Shown here in pieces: positions 44,480-53,817 of a stretch of DNA of 64,000 nucleotides. Position 1 is the first letter of the stretch. Every line of letters starts with the position of its first letter. This stretch comes from Campylobacter sp. MIT 21-1684. GTDB lineage: Bacteria > Campylobacterota > Campylobacteria > Campylobacterales > Campylobacteraceae. The position numbers and the translations under genes are program-made. Under the pieces are notes generated by a model. That model was not told where the DNA came from, did not search any database, and worked only from the letters and a program-made list of their open reading frames with translations. Location: positions 1 to 64,000 of the forward strand of contig NZ_JAPHNA010000007.1 in assembly GCF_026241315.1 (NCBI RefSeq), written 5' to 3'.

Positions 44480-45741
44480 CTTTTTGTCTCACCAAGATAG
44501 AGTTGTCTTGGACGGACTATTTTAAGTGTTGATTGTTCCTTAAGTTCTATCCATTGTGCTATCCAACCCGGAGTTCTTCCTATTGCAAAAAGAGTGGCAA
44601 ACATTTCATTTGGAATGCCCAATGCTTTTAAAATCAAACCGCTGTGAAAATCAACATTAGGATAAAGATTTCTTTCTACAAAATATTCATCTTGCAAAGC
44701 AATTTCTTCTATTCTTGCAGCAACCTTTATAAGACTTGTATCTATACCGATCTCATCAATAAGTTGATCTCTTAATTTTTTAAGCACCTTTGCTCTTGGA
44801 TCAAAATTTTTATACACCCTATGTCCAAAGCCCATCAAACGGAATGGATCATCTTTATCTTTTGCTTTTTTAATATACTCATCTACTTTATCTACAGTTC
44901 CTATTCGCTCTAACATTCTTATAACACCTTCATTGGCTCCTCCGTGAGCGTGTCCCCAAAGCGCACCAATACCAGCTGAAATACAAGCGTAAGGATGGGC
45001 ATAAGTTGAACCAACAGCACGAACTGTAGAAGTTGAAGCATTTTGTTCGTGATCTGCGTGAAGCATAAATACAGTATCTAAAGCTTTAATTTCAATAGGT
45101 CTAAGCTCTACATGGTCATAAGGATACGTTCTTAACATATATAAAAAATTTTCAGTAAAACCACGGTCTAAGTTAGGATAAGCCATAGGAAAACCGTGCT
45201 TGTAACGGTATGCAGTAGCAACTATGGTAGGAATTTTTGCAACAATTCTCGCTGCCATTTCCATATATTCTTCTTTTACATCTATATTTAAATGATCTGG
45301 GTAAAAAGCTGAAAGCGAAGATACTGCTGCCTGTAAAACTGCCATAGGATGGGCATTATCAGGAAAAGCATCAAAAAGCTTATGCATTCCTTGATGTATA
45401 AAAGAACGTTTTTTAAGTTCATACCGAAAAGCATTGAGTCTTTGTTCATTAGGGAGTTCTTTGTAAAGTAAAAGATGTACAACATCTAAAAAAAGTTTAT
45501 TTTCAGCAAGCCATTCAATAGGATAGCCTCTATGCATCAAAATGCCATTTTCTCCATCAATATAGGTTATTTCTGATTTACAGCTTGCCGTTGAAGTTAA
45601 ACCCTCATCATAAGAAAACATTCCTGTTTGTTTATAAAAACTTGACATATCAACAACACTTGGTCCTGTTGTTCCATCATAAATGGGAAAATCATATGTC
45701 TTGTTATTTCTATTATCAGTCATAGTTACGGAATTTGACAT
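44476..45741 (-). CDS. gltA: Citrate synthase
   Basis: GltA makes citrate from oxaloacetate and acetyl-CoA, the entry step of the TCA cycle. The 421-residue type-II (Gram-negative) enzyme has the catalytic histidine regions LHADHEQNASTSTVRAVGSTYAHPYAC and GALWGHAHGGANEGVIRML, and LMGFGHRVYKNFDPRAKVL with the acidic residue. AAGGAGAG precedes the ATG. It is followed by cysQ in the same transcript. Importing citrate by TctABC, encoded at the start of the window, would feed the same metabolite pool. Confidence 0.97.
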   Translation of the reverse strand: MSNSVTMTDNRNNKTYDFPIYDGTTGPSVVDMSSFYKQTGMFSYDEGLTSTASCKSEITYIDGENGILMHRGYPIEWLAENKLFLDVVHLLLYKELPNEQRLNAFRYELKKRSFIHQGMHKLFDAFPDNAHPMAVLQAAVSSLSAFYPDHLNIDVKEEYMEMAARIVAKIPTIVATAYRYKHGFPMAYPNLDRGFTENFLYMLRTYPYDHVELRPIEIKALDTVFMLHADHEQNASTSTVRAVGSTYAHPYACISAGIGALWGHAHGGANEGVIRMLERIGTVDKVDEYIKKAKDKDDPFRLMGFGHRVYKNFDPRAKVLKKLRDQLIDEIGIDTSLIKVAARIEEIALQDEYFVERNLYPNVDFHSGLILKALGIPNEMFATLFAIGRTPGWIAQWIELKEQSTLKIVRPRQLYLGETKR

Positions 45742-45881
45742 TAACTTCTCTCTCCTTTTTCATTATATTTTTATTAATTTTAGCAGAAAAAACAAGCATT
45801 TAAACTCTTTACTCTTCGAAATTTTATCTCCACTTAAAGCTATTGGGTAAAAAGGTAACATATTGTAAATATAATTACATT

Positions 45882-47051
45882 TTAATATTTGCTTATAAAT
45901 TTAATGGCGCTCATAGCTAAAATTGCCTCAAATAAAGCTGTAAGTATCAAAGCAGAATACAATTCTTCATTAATAACCTTTGCAGAATACCCAAGTGCAG
46001 CTGTGGCAATAAGTAAAGTTAATGGCATAGAATGGCTCAAACCAAACAAAATCATATTTCTAAAACCTATCTTTCGTAAAAAAACCGTTGCACAGCATAT
46101 TCTCAAACTTACCATTATAAACATCAATAAAAAGGCTTTAAAAAGCATCATATAATCTAAAAGAGTTTCAAGATCAAAAGTAGAACCTATATGAATAAAA
46201 AAAATCGGGATTAAAAAACCGTGTCCAAAACTTGAAATTTTATGCTCTAAATCTTTTTTGTGATCAAAAAAAGTAGCGATAAAAGAACCAGCGATAAAAG
46301 AACCGAGCACAACTTCAAGTTTTGTCAGAACCATAGCAATAATAATAAGTATAAAAATTGCCATACAAAATCGTATATCTTTTTCGTTTTTATCCTCCCA
46401 AGGCATAAGTACGACCTTAAGTTGAGGATACCACCAAAAAAGTACTCCAAGCAGTTTAAAACCAAGCAGACAAAGTGCTAAAAAGATGTGCAAGTACAAC
46501 AAACTCTGTGCTACATCAATAATACCTGTATCTTCATGTAAAAACGCTCCTACTACAGTTAAAAGGACTATGGAGATGATTTCTGCAAGTGTAGCGACAA
46601 TCATTGCTGCATTGAGCCAATAACACTCTTTACCAAAATCTCTAAAAAGCAAAGATAGTAACCCAACACTCATCACAGGAATAATAATCACAAAAACCAC
46701 AGAAAGGTCAAAAGCCCATACTATGAGAGAAGAAAGCAGGTACAACAAAACGAGATAGAAAACACTCTTTTTGACAAGATCTTTTTCCATATTAAAAAAA
46801 GTGCGTAAATTAATTTCCATACCTGCAATAAACATCAAATAATAAAAGCCAACATCTGCTAAAAGCTCAAAATTTTCACTTTTTCCTATAAAACCAGAAG
46901 AAGCTATTAATGCACCTAAAATAATTTCAGTAGCTGCTATTGGCAGACGTAAGAATTTCGCAATATAAGGCGAAAAAAGCAAACACAAAGCAATAACTAC
47001 AAGTATTTTTAAATCAATAAAAGCTTGACCATCAATGGCATTCGCTAGCAA
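45882..47051 (-). CDS. Monovalent cation/proton antiporter (CPA2, Kef-type)
   Basis: A 389-residue protein with about 12 membrane segments and no soluble TrkA-like domain, matching the CPA2 family of Na+ or K+/H+ antiporters. Characteristic segments are PYIAKFLRLPIAATEIILGALIASSG, DVGFYYLMFIAGMEINLRTFFN and VLGSFIAGSFIATFFDHKKDLEHK. Its ATG overlaps the bioB end by 20 nt. It probably works in cation and pH balance; the ion cannot be told from sequence. Confidence 0.85.
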   Translation of the reverse strand: MLANAIDGQAFIDLKILVVIALCLLFSPYIAKFLRLPIAATEIILGALIASSGFIGKSENFELLADVGFYYLMFIAGMEINLRTFFNMEKDLVKKSVFYLVLLYLLSSLIVWAFDLSVVFVIIIPVMSVGLLSLLFRDFGKECYWLNAAMIVATLAEIISIVLLTVVGAFLHEDTGIIDVAQSLLYLHIFLALCLLGFKLLGVLFWWYPQLKVVLMPWEDKNEKDIRFCMAIFILIIIAMVLTKLEVVLGSFIAGSFIATFFDHKKDLEHKISSFGHGFLIPIFFIHIGSTFDLETLLDYMMLFKAFLLMFIMVSLRICCATVFLRKIGFRNMILFGLSHSMPLTLLIATAALGYSAKVINEELYSALILTALFEAILAMSAIKFISKY

Positions 47052-47868
47052 AGGAAAATCCCATTTCTTTTAATCTAATAATATCTTTACTTGGCTCTTC
47101 ACCTTTAGTAGTAAGATAATCACCAACGACAATAGCAGCTGCTCCAGCTTCAAAAATTTCATATTGCCTTTCGCCTAAAACCCACTCTCTTCCACCAGCA
47201 ACCATTAAAATAGTCTCACCTAAATCTCTTTTACTCTCTCTTATAATATCTAAAGCTTCATCAGCACTCATTTTAGGCACTTGCAAATTTAAATTCTCAT
47301 TAGCAATAAAAAAATTAATTGGCGAAGAAAAAGGTTGTAATTCTTTTAAAGACTCTCGAAAGCTTTTTCTGTCATCCTGACTTTCACCCATACCATAAAT
47401 TCCGCCACAGCAGAGCATCAATCCTGCTTCTTTTGCTCGCAAATTTGTTTCAAATCTACTCTCCCAAGTATGGCTTGTGCAAATCTGAGGAAAAAATTCC
47501 TTTGAACTTTCAAGATTGTGGTTATAAGAAAAAAATCCAACTTTTTTTAATTCTTTAAGCTGGTCTAAAGTAGCAAGACCGTTACAAGCAATAAGAAGTA
47601 AATTTGGTTCAGCCTTTTTGACCGCATATGCAGCCTCACAGACATATTCAAGTTTTTCATCATCAAGTCCAAGTCCTGCAGTAACAAGACAAAATCCTAA
47701 AGCTTCATTTTTTTTTGCCATTTTTGCTTCTAAAACAATTTGTGCAATTTCTTTACGTCGGTATTTTTGAATATTTGTTTTTACATAAGAACTTTGAGTG
47801 CAGTACTTACAATCTTCTGAACAATTTCCACTTGCAATATTACAGATAGCACAAAGCATTATTTGCAT
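47032..47868 (-). CDS. bioB: Biotin synthase
   Basis: BioB inserts sulfur into dethiobiotin using two iron-sulfur clusters. The radical-SAM CxxxCxxC is Cys16, Cys20 and Cys23 (NCSEDCKYC), followed by the family YRRKEIAQIVLEAK, GLCLVTAGLGLDDEK-type and CCGGIYGMGES segments. At 278 residues it is the short Campylobacter form. Start at ATG 47868 (MQIML) has AAGGA just upstream; an internal ATG at 47859 is less likely. It is not clustered with the other bio genes. Confidence 0.95.
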   Translation of the reverse strand: MQIMLCAICNIASGNCSEDCKYCTQSSYVKTNIQKYRRKEIAQIVLEAKMAKKNEALGFCLVTAGLGLDDEKLEYVCEAAYAVKKAEPNLLLIACNGLATLDQLKELKKVGFFSYNHNLESSKEFFPQICTSHTWESRFETNLRAKEAGLMLCCGGIYGMGESQDDRKSFRESLKELQPFSSPINFFIANENLNLQVPKMSADEALDIIRESKRDLGETILMVAGGREWVLGERQYEIFEAGAAAIVVGDYLTTKGEEPSKDIIRLKEMGFSFASECH

Positions 47869-48071
47869 CTTTCATCCTTTAATCAATGAGTTTTTATATT
47901 TTCTTGTAAAAATCATTTTTGATTTCTTACGCTCTTGCATCATTTCAATACAAATCAAATTAATCCTCTAGTCTTTACATTAATCTAAAAAACAAGAGGA
48001 GAAAATTCATCTAAAACACACCTCCAACTATTGCGACTAAAATTACTTCATTCTACATCAAATATTCGTAT

Positions 48072-50168
48072 TTAAGCCTCATTCATTTGCTCTTTTATCT
48101 TACATTGAGGACACTCTAAAAAAGTACCTTTTTTTAATTCTTTAATAATCATCATCTGACCACACTGTTCGCATTTTTCATCACTTAATTTGTAATTTGA
48201 AACAAAAGTGCATTTTGGATACAAACTGCAACCATAAAAGCGTCCTCGTCTTGAAAACCTTTCTACCACTTCACCTTCTTTGCATTTTGGACAAATTATA
48301 CCTATGCTCTTTATTTTTTTCGCCGTTTGATTTTCACTTGCGCTTTCTTGTTTCATATTTCTGGAATATTTACATTTTGGAAAATTCAAACAAGCGATAA
48401 ATTCACCAAACCTCCCTTTTCGTATGGCAAGCTCTCCTCCACATTGTGGGCAATCTTCATCAATTTTAACAGCAATTTTTTGGCTTTGAATTGTATTTTT
48501 ACCTTCATCAATTTTTCTCATAAAAGGGTAATAAAATTCTCTCAAAGTCTGCTGCCAATCCGCTTTGTTTTCAGCAATTTCATCTAAGGTATTTTCAAGT
48601 TTAGAGGTGAATTCACTATCAACTATATCACTAAAATTTTTTTCCAAAACTTCAGTTACAACAAAAGCCATTTCAGTTGGTATAAGCTGTTTTTTTTCTA
48701 AGGTAACATAAGCTCTACTTGTAAGTATAGAAATAGTTGGGGCATAGGTTGATGGTCTGCCTATACCTAAGCTTTCAAGTTTTTTTACAAGTCCTGCTTC
48801 AGAATACCTTGATGGAGGTTCTGTAAAATGAGACTGCAACTGCAAATCTTGCACCTTAAGCTCTTGCCCTTTTTGTAGAGGTGGTAAAAGCGTATCCTTG
48901 TCTGTTTGTCCATAAACTTTATAAAAACCATCAAAAAGAAGTTTCGTTCCGTTAAGTTTAAAAAGCGCTTTGTCGCCGCGTATAAAAACATTTTCTATAC
49001 CAAAAACAGCCGGTGTCATTTGAGAAGCTACAAAACGATTATAAATAAGTGCATACAACTTGCTTTCATCTTTTTCCAAGAATTTTTCAGCAAGTTCTGG
49101 AGTAAAGCTTAAATCCGTAGGTCTTATGGCTTCGTGTGCTTCTTGCGCACCTTTTGTTTTACTTGTATAGACAACAGCTTTTGGAGGAAGATACTGCATA
49201 CCAAAACTATTTTGTATAAAAGCTCTTACTTCTGTAAGGGCTTCTTTAGCTATATTTAAACTGTCTGTTCTCATATAAGTAATCACCCCCATTACTCCTT
49301 TTGGAGTTTTCACTCCTTCATAAAGTTTTTGAGCTAGAGACATTGTTCTTTTTGGATTGAAAGAAAGTCTTGTACTTGCACTTTGCTGCAAAGTTGAAGT
49401 CATAAAAGGTGGAGAGGGTAAAGTCTTTCTCTCTTTGCTCTCAAGTTCCTCTATAATATAAACAGCTTTTTTACAAAACTCAAAAACTGCTTTTGCTCTG
49501 TCTTTATTGGTAAGAGTAAGCTTTTCTATCTTTTTACCTTCAAATTCAACAAGTACAGCTTCTAAGTCCTTTTGAAAAATCATATCAATGCTATAATACT
49601 CAATTGGGACAAATGCTTTAATTTCCCTCTCTCTATCTACAATAATTTTCAAAGCTGCACTTTGAACACGTCCGGCACTCAAACCTTTTTGAATTTTCTG
49701 TCCTAAAAGAGGGCTTAATTTATAACCTACTATCCTATCAAGCAACCTCCTTGCCTGTTGTGCATTTACCGAGCTGATATTAAGTTTTCTGGGATTTTTT
49801 AAAGCATTTTCGATGGCAGTTTTCGTAATTTCGTGAAAAACAATGCGAGGGAGTGAATTTTCATCTTTTTCAATAGCTTTAGCAATATGATAGGCAATGG
49901 CCTCTCCTTCTCTATCCTCATCAGTTGCAAGATAAATTTCATCAGCCTTGTTCGCTTTGCTTTTAAGCTCTTGTACTAAGGCTGAATGGTCATTGCTTAT
50001 ACGATATTGTGGTTTAAATTCATCATCTGTAATATCAATACCAAAACTCGTTTTTGGTAAATCTCTAATATGTCCTTTAGAGGCTATAACTTCATAATTT
50101 TGACCAAGAAAATTCCCTATAGTTCGTGCTTTTGCTGGAGATTCAACTATAATCAATTTTTTTTTCAT
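48072..50168 (-). CDS. topA: DNA topoisomerase I
   Basis: TopA relaxes negative supercoils. The 698-residue type-IA enzyme has the TOPRIM domain (KKLIIVESPAKARTIGNFLG, VASKGHIRDLP-like loop, EIYLATDEDREGEAIAYHI), the active-site Tyr298 in GVITYMRTDS, and ESLGIGRPSTYAPTI; the C-terminal part has three zinc-ribbon cysteine sets (CPQCGG, CPKCKEGE and CEQCGQ). AGGG precedes the ATG. Single gene with a short gap on both sides. Confidence 0.97.
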   Translation of the reverse strand: MKKKLIIVESPAKARTIGNFLGQNYEVIASKGHIRDLPKTSFGIDITDDEFKPQYRISNDHSALVQELKSKANKADEIYLATDEDREGEAIAYHIAKAIEKDENSLPRIVFHEITKTAIENALKNPRKLNISSVNAQQARRLLDRIVGYKLSPLLGQKIQKGLSAGRVQSAALKIIVDREREIKAFVPIEYYSIDMIFQKDLEAVLVEFEGKKIEKLTLTNKDRAKAVFEFCKKAVYIIEELESKERKTLPSPPFMTSTLQQSASTRLSFNPKRTMSLAQKLYEGVKTPKGVMGVITYMRTDSLNIAKEALTEVRAFIQNSFGMQYLPPKAVVYTSKTKGAQEAHEAIRPTDLSFTPELAEKFLEKDESKLYALIYNRFVASQMTPAVFGIENVFIRGDKALFKLNGTKLLFDGFYKVYGQTDKDTLLPPLQKGQELKVQDLQLQSHFTEPPSRYSEAGLVKKLESLGIGRPSTYAPTISILTSRAYVTLEKKQLIPTEMAFVVTEVLEKNFSDIVDSEFTSKLENTLDEIAENKADWQQTLREFYYPFMRKIDEGKNTIQSQKIAVKIDEDCPQCGGELAIRKGRFGEFIACLNFPKCKYSRNMKQESASENQTAKKIKSIGIICPKCKEGEVVERFSRRGRFYGCSLYPKCTFVSNYKLSDEKCEQCGQMMIIKELKKGTFLECPQCKIKEQMNEA

Positions 50169-50263
50169 ACACTCCCTTTAATAAAAAATGGAATTTAACA
50201 AAAATTTCGTAAAATTTCATTTAATCTACTTTTGCTTCAAAACAAAAAAGAATTCTTTGCAAT

Positions 50264-51418
50264 TTAATTGCGTTTTGCATAATCCAAATAAGAAAACTCC
50301 CGTACTATTTTAAATTGTTTTTCAGAAGTATAAAGCACTAAATTTGGCAAACGTACTCCATTAAATGTTGTATTTTTAACAATAGTATAATGAATTTGAT
50401 CTAAAAAAAATACTACATCGCCCCTTTCAAGCTCTTTTTTAAAAGCATACTCACCCATTATATCTCCTGCCAAACAAGTGTTGCCACCGAGTACATAAAC
50501 AAATTCTCCCTGTCTTTTTTCTGAAATTTTCTCTCCCTCTCTTGTAGCTATAATTCTAGCATTCGCCACTTCGCTCGTATAAGGCATAAGTAAAGTATCT
50601 GGCATATGAGCCTCGCTGGATGTATCTAAAATAGCTATCATCTTTTCATTAGAAACAAGATCAAGAACTCTAGCAGCAAGTACTCCACATTGCCAACCAA
50701 CAGCCTCTCCGGGTTCAAGATATACCTGTACTCCATATTTATCAGAAAATCTTTTACACAGCTCTACAAGTTTTTCTATGTTATAACCTTTTTTCGTAAT
50801 GTGATGCCCACCGCCAAAATTGACCCATTGCACTCTGTGAAGAAAGTTCTTGAATTTTTTTTCAAACACTTTTAAAACTTGTTCTAAAGATTCTGCATTC
50901 TCTTCACAGAGTGCGTGAAAATGGAGTCCACTTACTCTATTTAAATCAGTATTTTCTAAATCACAAGCACGAATTCCAAGACGCGAAAAGGCTCCACAAG
51001 GATTATAAAGCTCCTTTGGAGCCATAGAAAACTCAAGATTACAACGAAGTCCTATTTTACTCTGTTTTATCTTCGTTTGAAACTGCATCAATTGGTGCAC
51101 AGAATTAAAAACGATATGATGGGAAAGCTTGGCAATTTCATCAATTTCATCATCTTTAAAAGCAGGTGAGTACGTATGAATTTCTTTATCCATAAATTCT
51201 TTGGCGAATTTTGCTTCCCAAAGCCCGCTGCAAGCGCAACCTGAAAGGTATTCACCTACAATACTCATCGCCTTAGAAAAAGCAAAACCTTTTAAAGCCA
51301 CAAGTACCTTTGCCTGACTTTTTTCAGCAAGCTTAGCTAAAAGCTCACAATTTCTACGTAATTTTGTTTCTTCTAAAATATAAGCTGGAGTATTGAGAGT
51401 TTCTAAAACATCAAACAT
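50264..51418 (-). CDS. nspC: Carboxynorspermidine decarboxylase
   Basis: NspC decarboxylates carboxy(nor)spermidine; in C. jejuni the pathway makes spermidine and is needed for growth. The PLP enzyme of the alanine-racemase fold shows AKVLVALKGFAFSKA with the PLP lysine, VSGLHFHALCEEN, WVNFGGGHHITKKGY, YLEPGEAVG, and LGGNTCLAGDIMG. I start it at the ATG at 51418 (MFDVLETLN), 6 nt after AAGGA; an in-frame start at 51448 lies in front of that site. Divergent from the multicopper oxidase. Confidence 0.93.
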   Translation of the reverse strand: MFDVLETLNTPAYILEETKLRRNCELLAKLAEKSQAKVLVALKGFAFSKAMSIVGEYLSGCACSGLWEAKFAKEFMDKEIHTYSPAFKDDEIDEIAKLSHHIVFNSVHQLMQFQTKIKQSKIGLRCNLEFSMAPKELYNPCGAFSRLGIRACDLENTDLNRVSGLHFHALCEENAESLEQVLKVFEKKFKNFLHRVQWVNFGGGHHITKKGYNIEKLVELCKRFSDKYGVQVYLEPGEAVGWQCGVLAARVLDLVSNEKMIAILDTSSEAHMPDTLLMPYTSEVANARIIATREGEKISEKRQGEFVYVLGGNTCLAGDIMGEYAFKKELERGDVVFFLDQIHYTIVKNTTFNGVRLPNLVLYTSEKQFKIVREFSYLDYAKRN

Positions 51419-51551
51419 ATTTTTCCTTTTCTTATAATCATAACACAAAGAAATAAATTCCCTATTGTATTTAAAAACTATTTACTTAGCTTTTAAACAA
51501 AATGCTTATAATAAAATTCTATAGAAAACTTTGAAAAAGGATTAAAAAAGA

Positions 51552-53123
51552 ATGAATAGAAGACAATTTTTGCAACTAAACGCACTTGCTTTAGCAAGTA
51601 CTTCATTAAGCTATGCAAGCAATGATATGCAAAACCACCATATGACACACACTATGAATCATTCAAATATTGATGCAGTAAATACCGATACTTCTTTTAT
51701 CACACTTGCACCCAAGACTCAACTTTTAGACGAAAAAGCCTTTGAACGTGGAGTTGATTTAGCCTCTTTAGAACTTTTAAAAAACGAAAGTAAAGAAAGC
51801 AATTTTTTTCGAGCAAGTATAGAAATTGCAGAAAATGAAAAAGAATTTATCAAAGGAAAAAAAACCCATTGTTTTACCTATAATGGACTCGTGCCCGGTC
51901 CTAAGATAGAGGTTTATGAGGGTGATACTGTTGAAATTCTCGTAAAAAATAAACTCAAAGAACCAACAACCATCCATTGGCACGGTCTACCTGTCCCTCC
52001 TGAACACGATGGCAATCCTCACGATGCTATTGCACCAAACAGGGAAAGAATATACCGCTTTCAATTACCCGAAAATTCTGCAGGTACATATTGGTATCAC
52101 CCTCATCCGCATTTTTTAAGCTCAAAACAAGTCGCTAAAGGCTTAGCTGGAGTGTTTGTTGTAAAAGCAAAAAAAGATGCCTTATCGCATTTAAAAGAAA
52201 GGGATTTAATGATAAGCGATTTGCGTCTTGATGAAAAAGCACAAATTCCAGAAAATACTCTGCTTGATTGGCTTAATGGTAGAGAGGGAGAATTTGTACT
52301 GATTAATGGACAGTTTCAACCTCAAATCACTTTCAATGAAGCTGAAAGAATTCGCATTTATAATTGCTGTGCAGCAAGATATTTGAACTTACGCATTCAA
52401 GGGGTGCAGTTTGTACTTGTTGGAACAGATGGAGGACTTTTAGAAAAACCTCAACTACTCAAAGAACTCTTTTTAAGTCCTGCTTCACGCGTTGAAGTCC
52501 TGCTTCAACCTACAAAAAAAGGGCAATTTGAGCTTGAAACTGTGTACTACAACAGAAATAAAATGCTTGTACAAGAAAAGCAAAACACACTTACTCTTGC
52601 TAGCATTTCCATACAACATACCACTGCTGCATACCCTCAAACCTTAAGAAAATTTCAACCACTCAAACAAGCCAAAGCCTTCAAAGAAATTCAGATGAGT
52701 GAAGCAAATATGATGAAATTGCATAGCTTAGATGATGCGAATGTATTCAATAGTGAAAATGAAAAAGAAATCAAAACAGTGCTGGCTTCAATGTTTTTGC
52801 TTAATGGAAAAACATTCGATATAAAACGCATTGACTTACATTCCAAACTTAATGAAGTCGAGGAATGGATTGTTACTAATAATTCTCATATGGACCACCC
52901 TTTTCACATACACGGTACACAATTTGAACTTATAAGTTCAAAAATCAATGGAAAAGTACAAAAAGCTGAATTTAGAAGTCTTAAAGACACAATAAATGTC
53001 CGTCCTAATGAAGAACTACGATTAAGAATGGTGCAAAATTTTACGGGCACACGAATGTATCATTGTCATATCCTAGAACACGAGGATTTAGGTATGATGG
53101 GAAATTTAGAAGTAGAAGAATAA
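51552..53123 (+). CDS. Tat-exported multicopper oxidase (CueO-like)
   Basis: A periplasmic laccase-type copper oxidase that protects from Cu(I); in C. jejuni the homologue (Cj1516) gives copper tolerance. It has a twin-arginine signal (NRRQFLQLNALALA), a His/Met-rich segment (HHMTHTMNH) after the signal, and the four copper motifs: HWHG ~141-144, HPHPH ~183-187, HPFHIH ~449-454, and HCHILEH ~504-510 followed by DLGMM. All type-1, 2 and 3 ligands appear present. It leads a run into moaD-moaE-moeA, separated by 13 nt. Confidence 0.92.
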   Translation: MNRRQFLQLNALALASTSLSYASNDMQNHHMTHTMNHSNIDAVNTDTSFITLAPKTQLLDEKAFERGVDLASLELLKNESKESNFFRASIEIAENEKEFIKGKKTHCFTYNGLVPGPKIEVYEGDTVEILVKNKLKEPTTIHWHGLPVPPEHDGNPHDAIAPNRERIYRFQLPENSAGTYWYHPHPHFLSSKQVAKGLAGVFVVKAKKDALSHLKERDLMISDLRLDEKAQIPENTLLDWLNGREGEFVLINGQFQPQITFNEAERIRIYNCCAARYLNLRIQGVQFVLVGTDGGLLEKPQLLKELFLSPASRVEVLLQPTKKGQFELETVYYNRNKMLVQEKQNTLTLASISIQHTTAAYPQTLRKFQPLKQAKAFKEIQMSEANMMKLHSLDDANVFNSENEKEIKTVLASMFLLNGKTFDIKRIDLHSKLNEVEEWIVTNNSHMDHPFHIHGTQFELISSKINGKVQKAEFRSLKDTINVRPNEELRLRMVQNFTGTRMYHCHILEHEDLGMMGNLEVEE

Positions 53124-53136
53124 CAAAAGAATAAGT

Positions 53137-53358
53137 ATGGTAAAAGTTGAATTTTTAGGACCCATCAATAAAAAAAGTCAAGAATTTCAAGTTGATTCTT
53201 TGCAAGAGCTTAAAATAATTTTAAATAAAGATGAAAGTTTAAAAGAATGGCTGAAACTTTGTGCTGTAACTTTAAATGGAACTCTTATTTTTGATGAAAA
53301 ACAAAATCTGAAGGATGGTGATATAATAGCTCTTTTGCCACCCGTATGCGGAGGCTAA
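53137..53358 (+). CDS. moaD: Molybdopterin synthase sulfur carrier MoaD
   Basis: A 73-residue ubiquitin-fold protein ending in PPVCGG; the terminal Gly-Gly is adenylated and thiocarboxylated to donate sulfur to MoaE. The N-terminal VKVEFLGPINKKSQEF and LKDGDIIALLPPV are MoaD-like. It ends directly before the moaE ATG, so the two subunits are made together. Confidence 0.92.
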   Translation: MVKVEFLGPINKKSQEFQVDSLQELKIILNKDESLKEWLKLCAVTLNGTLIFDEKQNLKDGDIIALLPPVCGG

Positions 53359-53802
53359 ATGCAAAATTTCATTCTTGTTGATGGGGCTTTAGATGTAACT
53401 CAAATTTATACAATTTGGTATGATATAGCACAGAAAAAAAACTGCGGTGCTTTGCTTACTTTCTGTGGTATAGTGCGTGATGAAGAAGGGATAGAAGCTT
53501 TAAGTTTTGATATATACGAGCCTTTGTTGCGACAATGGTTTGTTCGTTGGGAAGAAAAAGTTGCAAAACAAAAAGCGAGTGTGTTTTTTGCACACTCAAA
53601 AGGCGATGTAAGTATTTTTCAAAGTTCATATATGGCAGGAGTACTTAGCAAACAAAGAAAACTTGGGCTCAATTTAATCAATGAATTTGTTGAAGATTTT
53701 AAAGCCTGTGCACCAATTTGGAAGTACTTTATCAAAGACAAACAACGTATTTATGCCAAAGAACAAGCAAAAACGCTAAAGGGATTTGGAATTCTAAGTT
53801 AA
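53359..53802 (+). CDS. moaE: Molybdopterin synthase catalytic subunit MoaE
   Basis: MoaE converts cyclic pyranopterin phosphate to molybdopterin using sulfur from MoaD. The 147-residue protein has the family pattern GALLTFCGIVRDEEG, the conserved acidic YEPLLRQWF segment, and a C-terminal FVEDFKACAPIWKYFIKDKQRI with the lysines expected in the active site. It starts the base after moaD ends. moeA follows. Confidence 0.9.
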   Translation: MQNFILVDGALDVTQIYTIWYDIAQKKNCGALLTFCGIVRDEEGIEALSFDIYEPLLRQWFVRWEEKVAKQKASVFFAHSKGDVSIFQSSYMAGVLSKQRKLGLNLINEFVEDFKACAPIWKYFIKDKQRIYAKEQAKTLKGFGILS

Positions 53803-53817
53803 AGGAGTATATATAAA

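Noticed and set aside
47869-47945. 23-codon Lys-rich frame just before bioB
   Set aside because: It starts with two ATGs and ends in the bioB ribosome site, but has no ribosome site of its own and the composition fits AT-rich chance.
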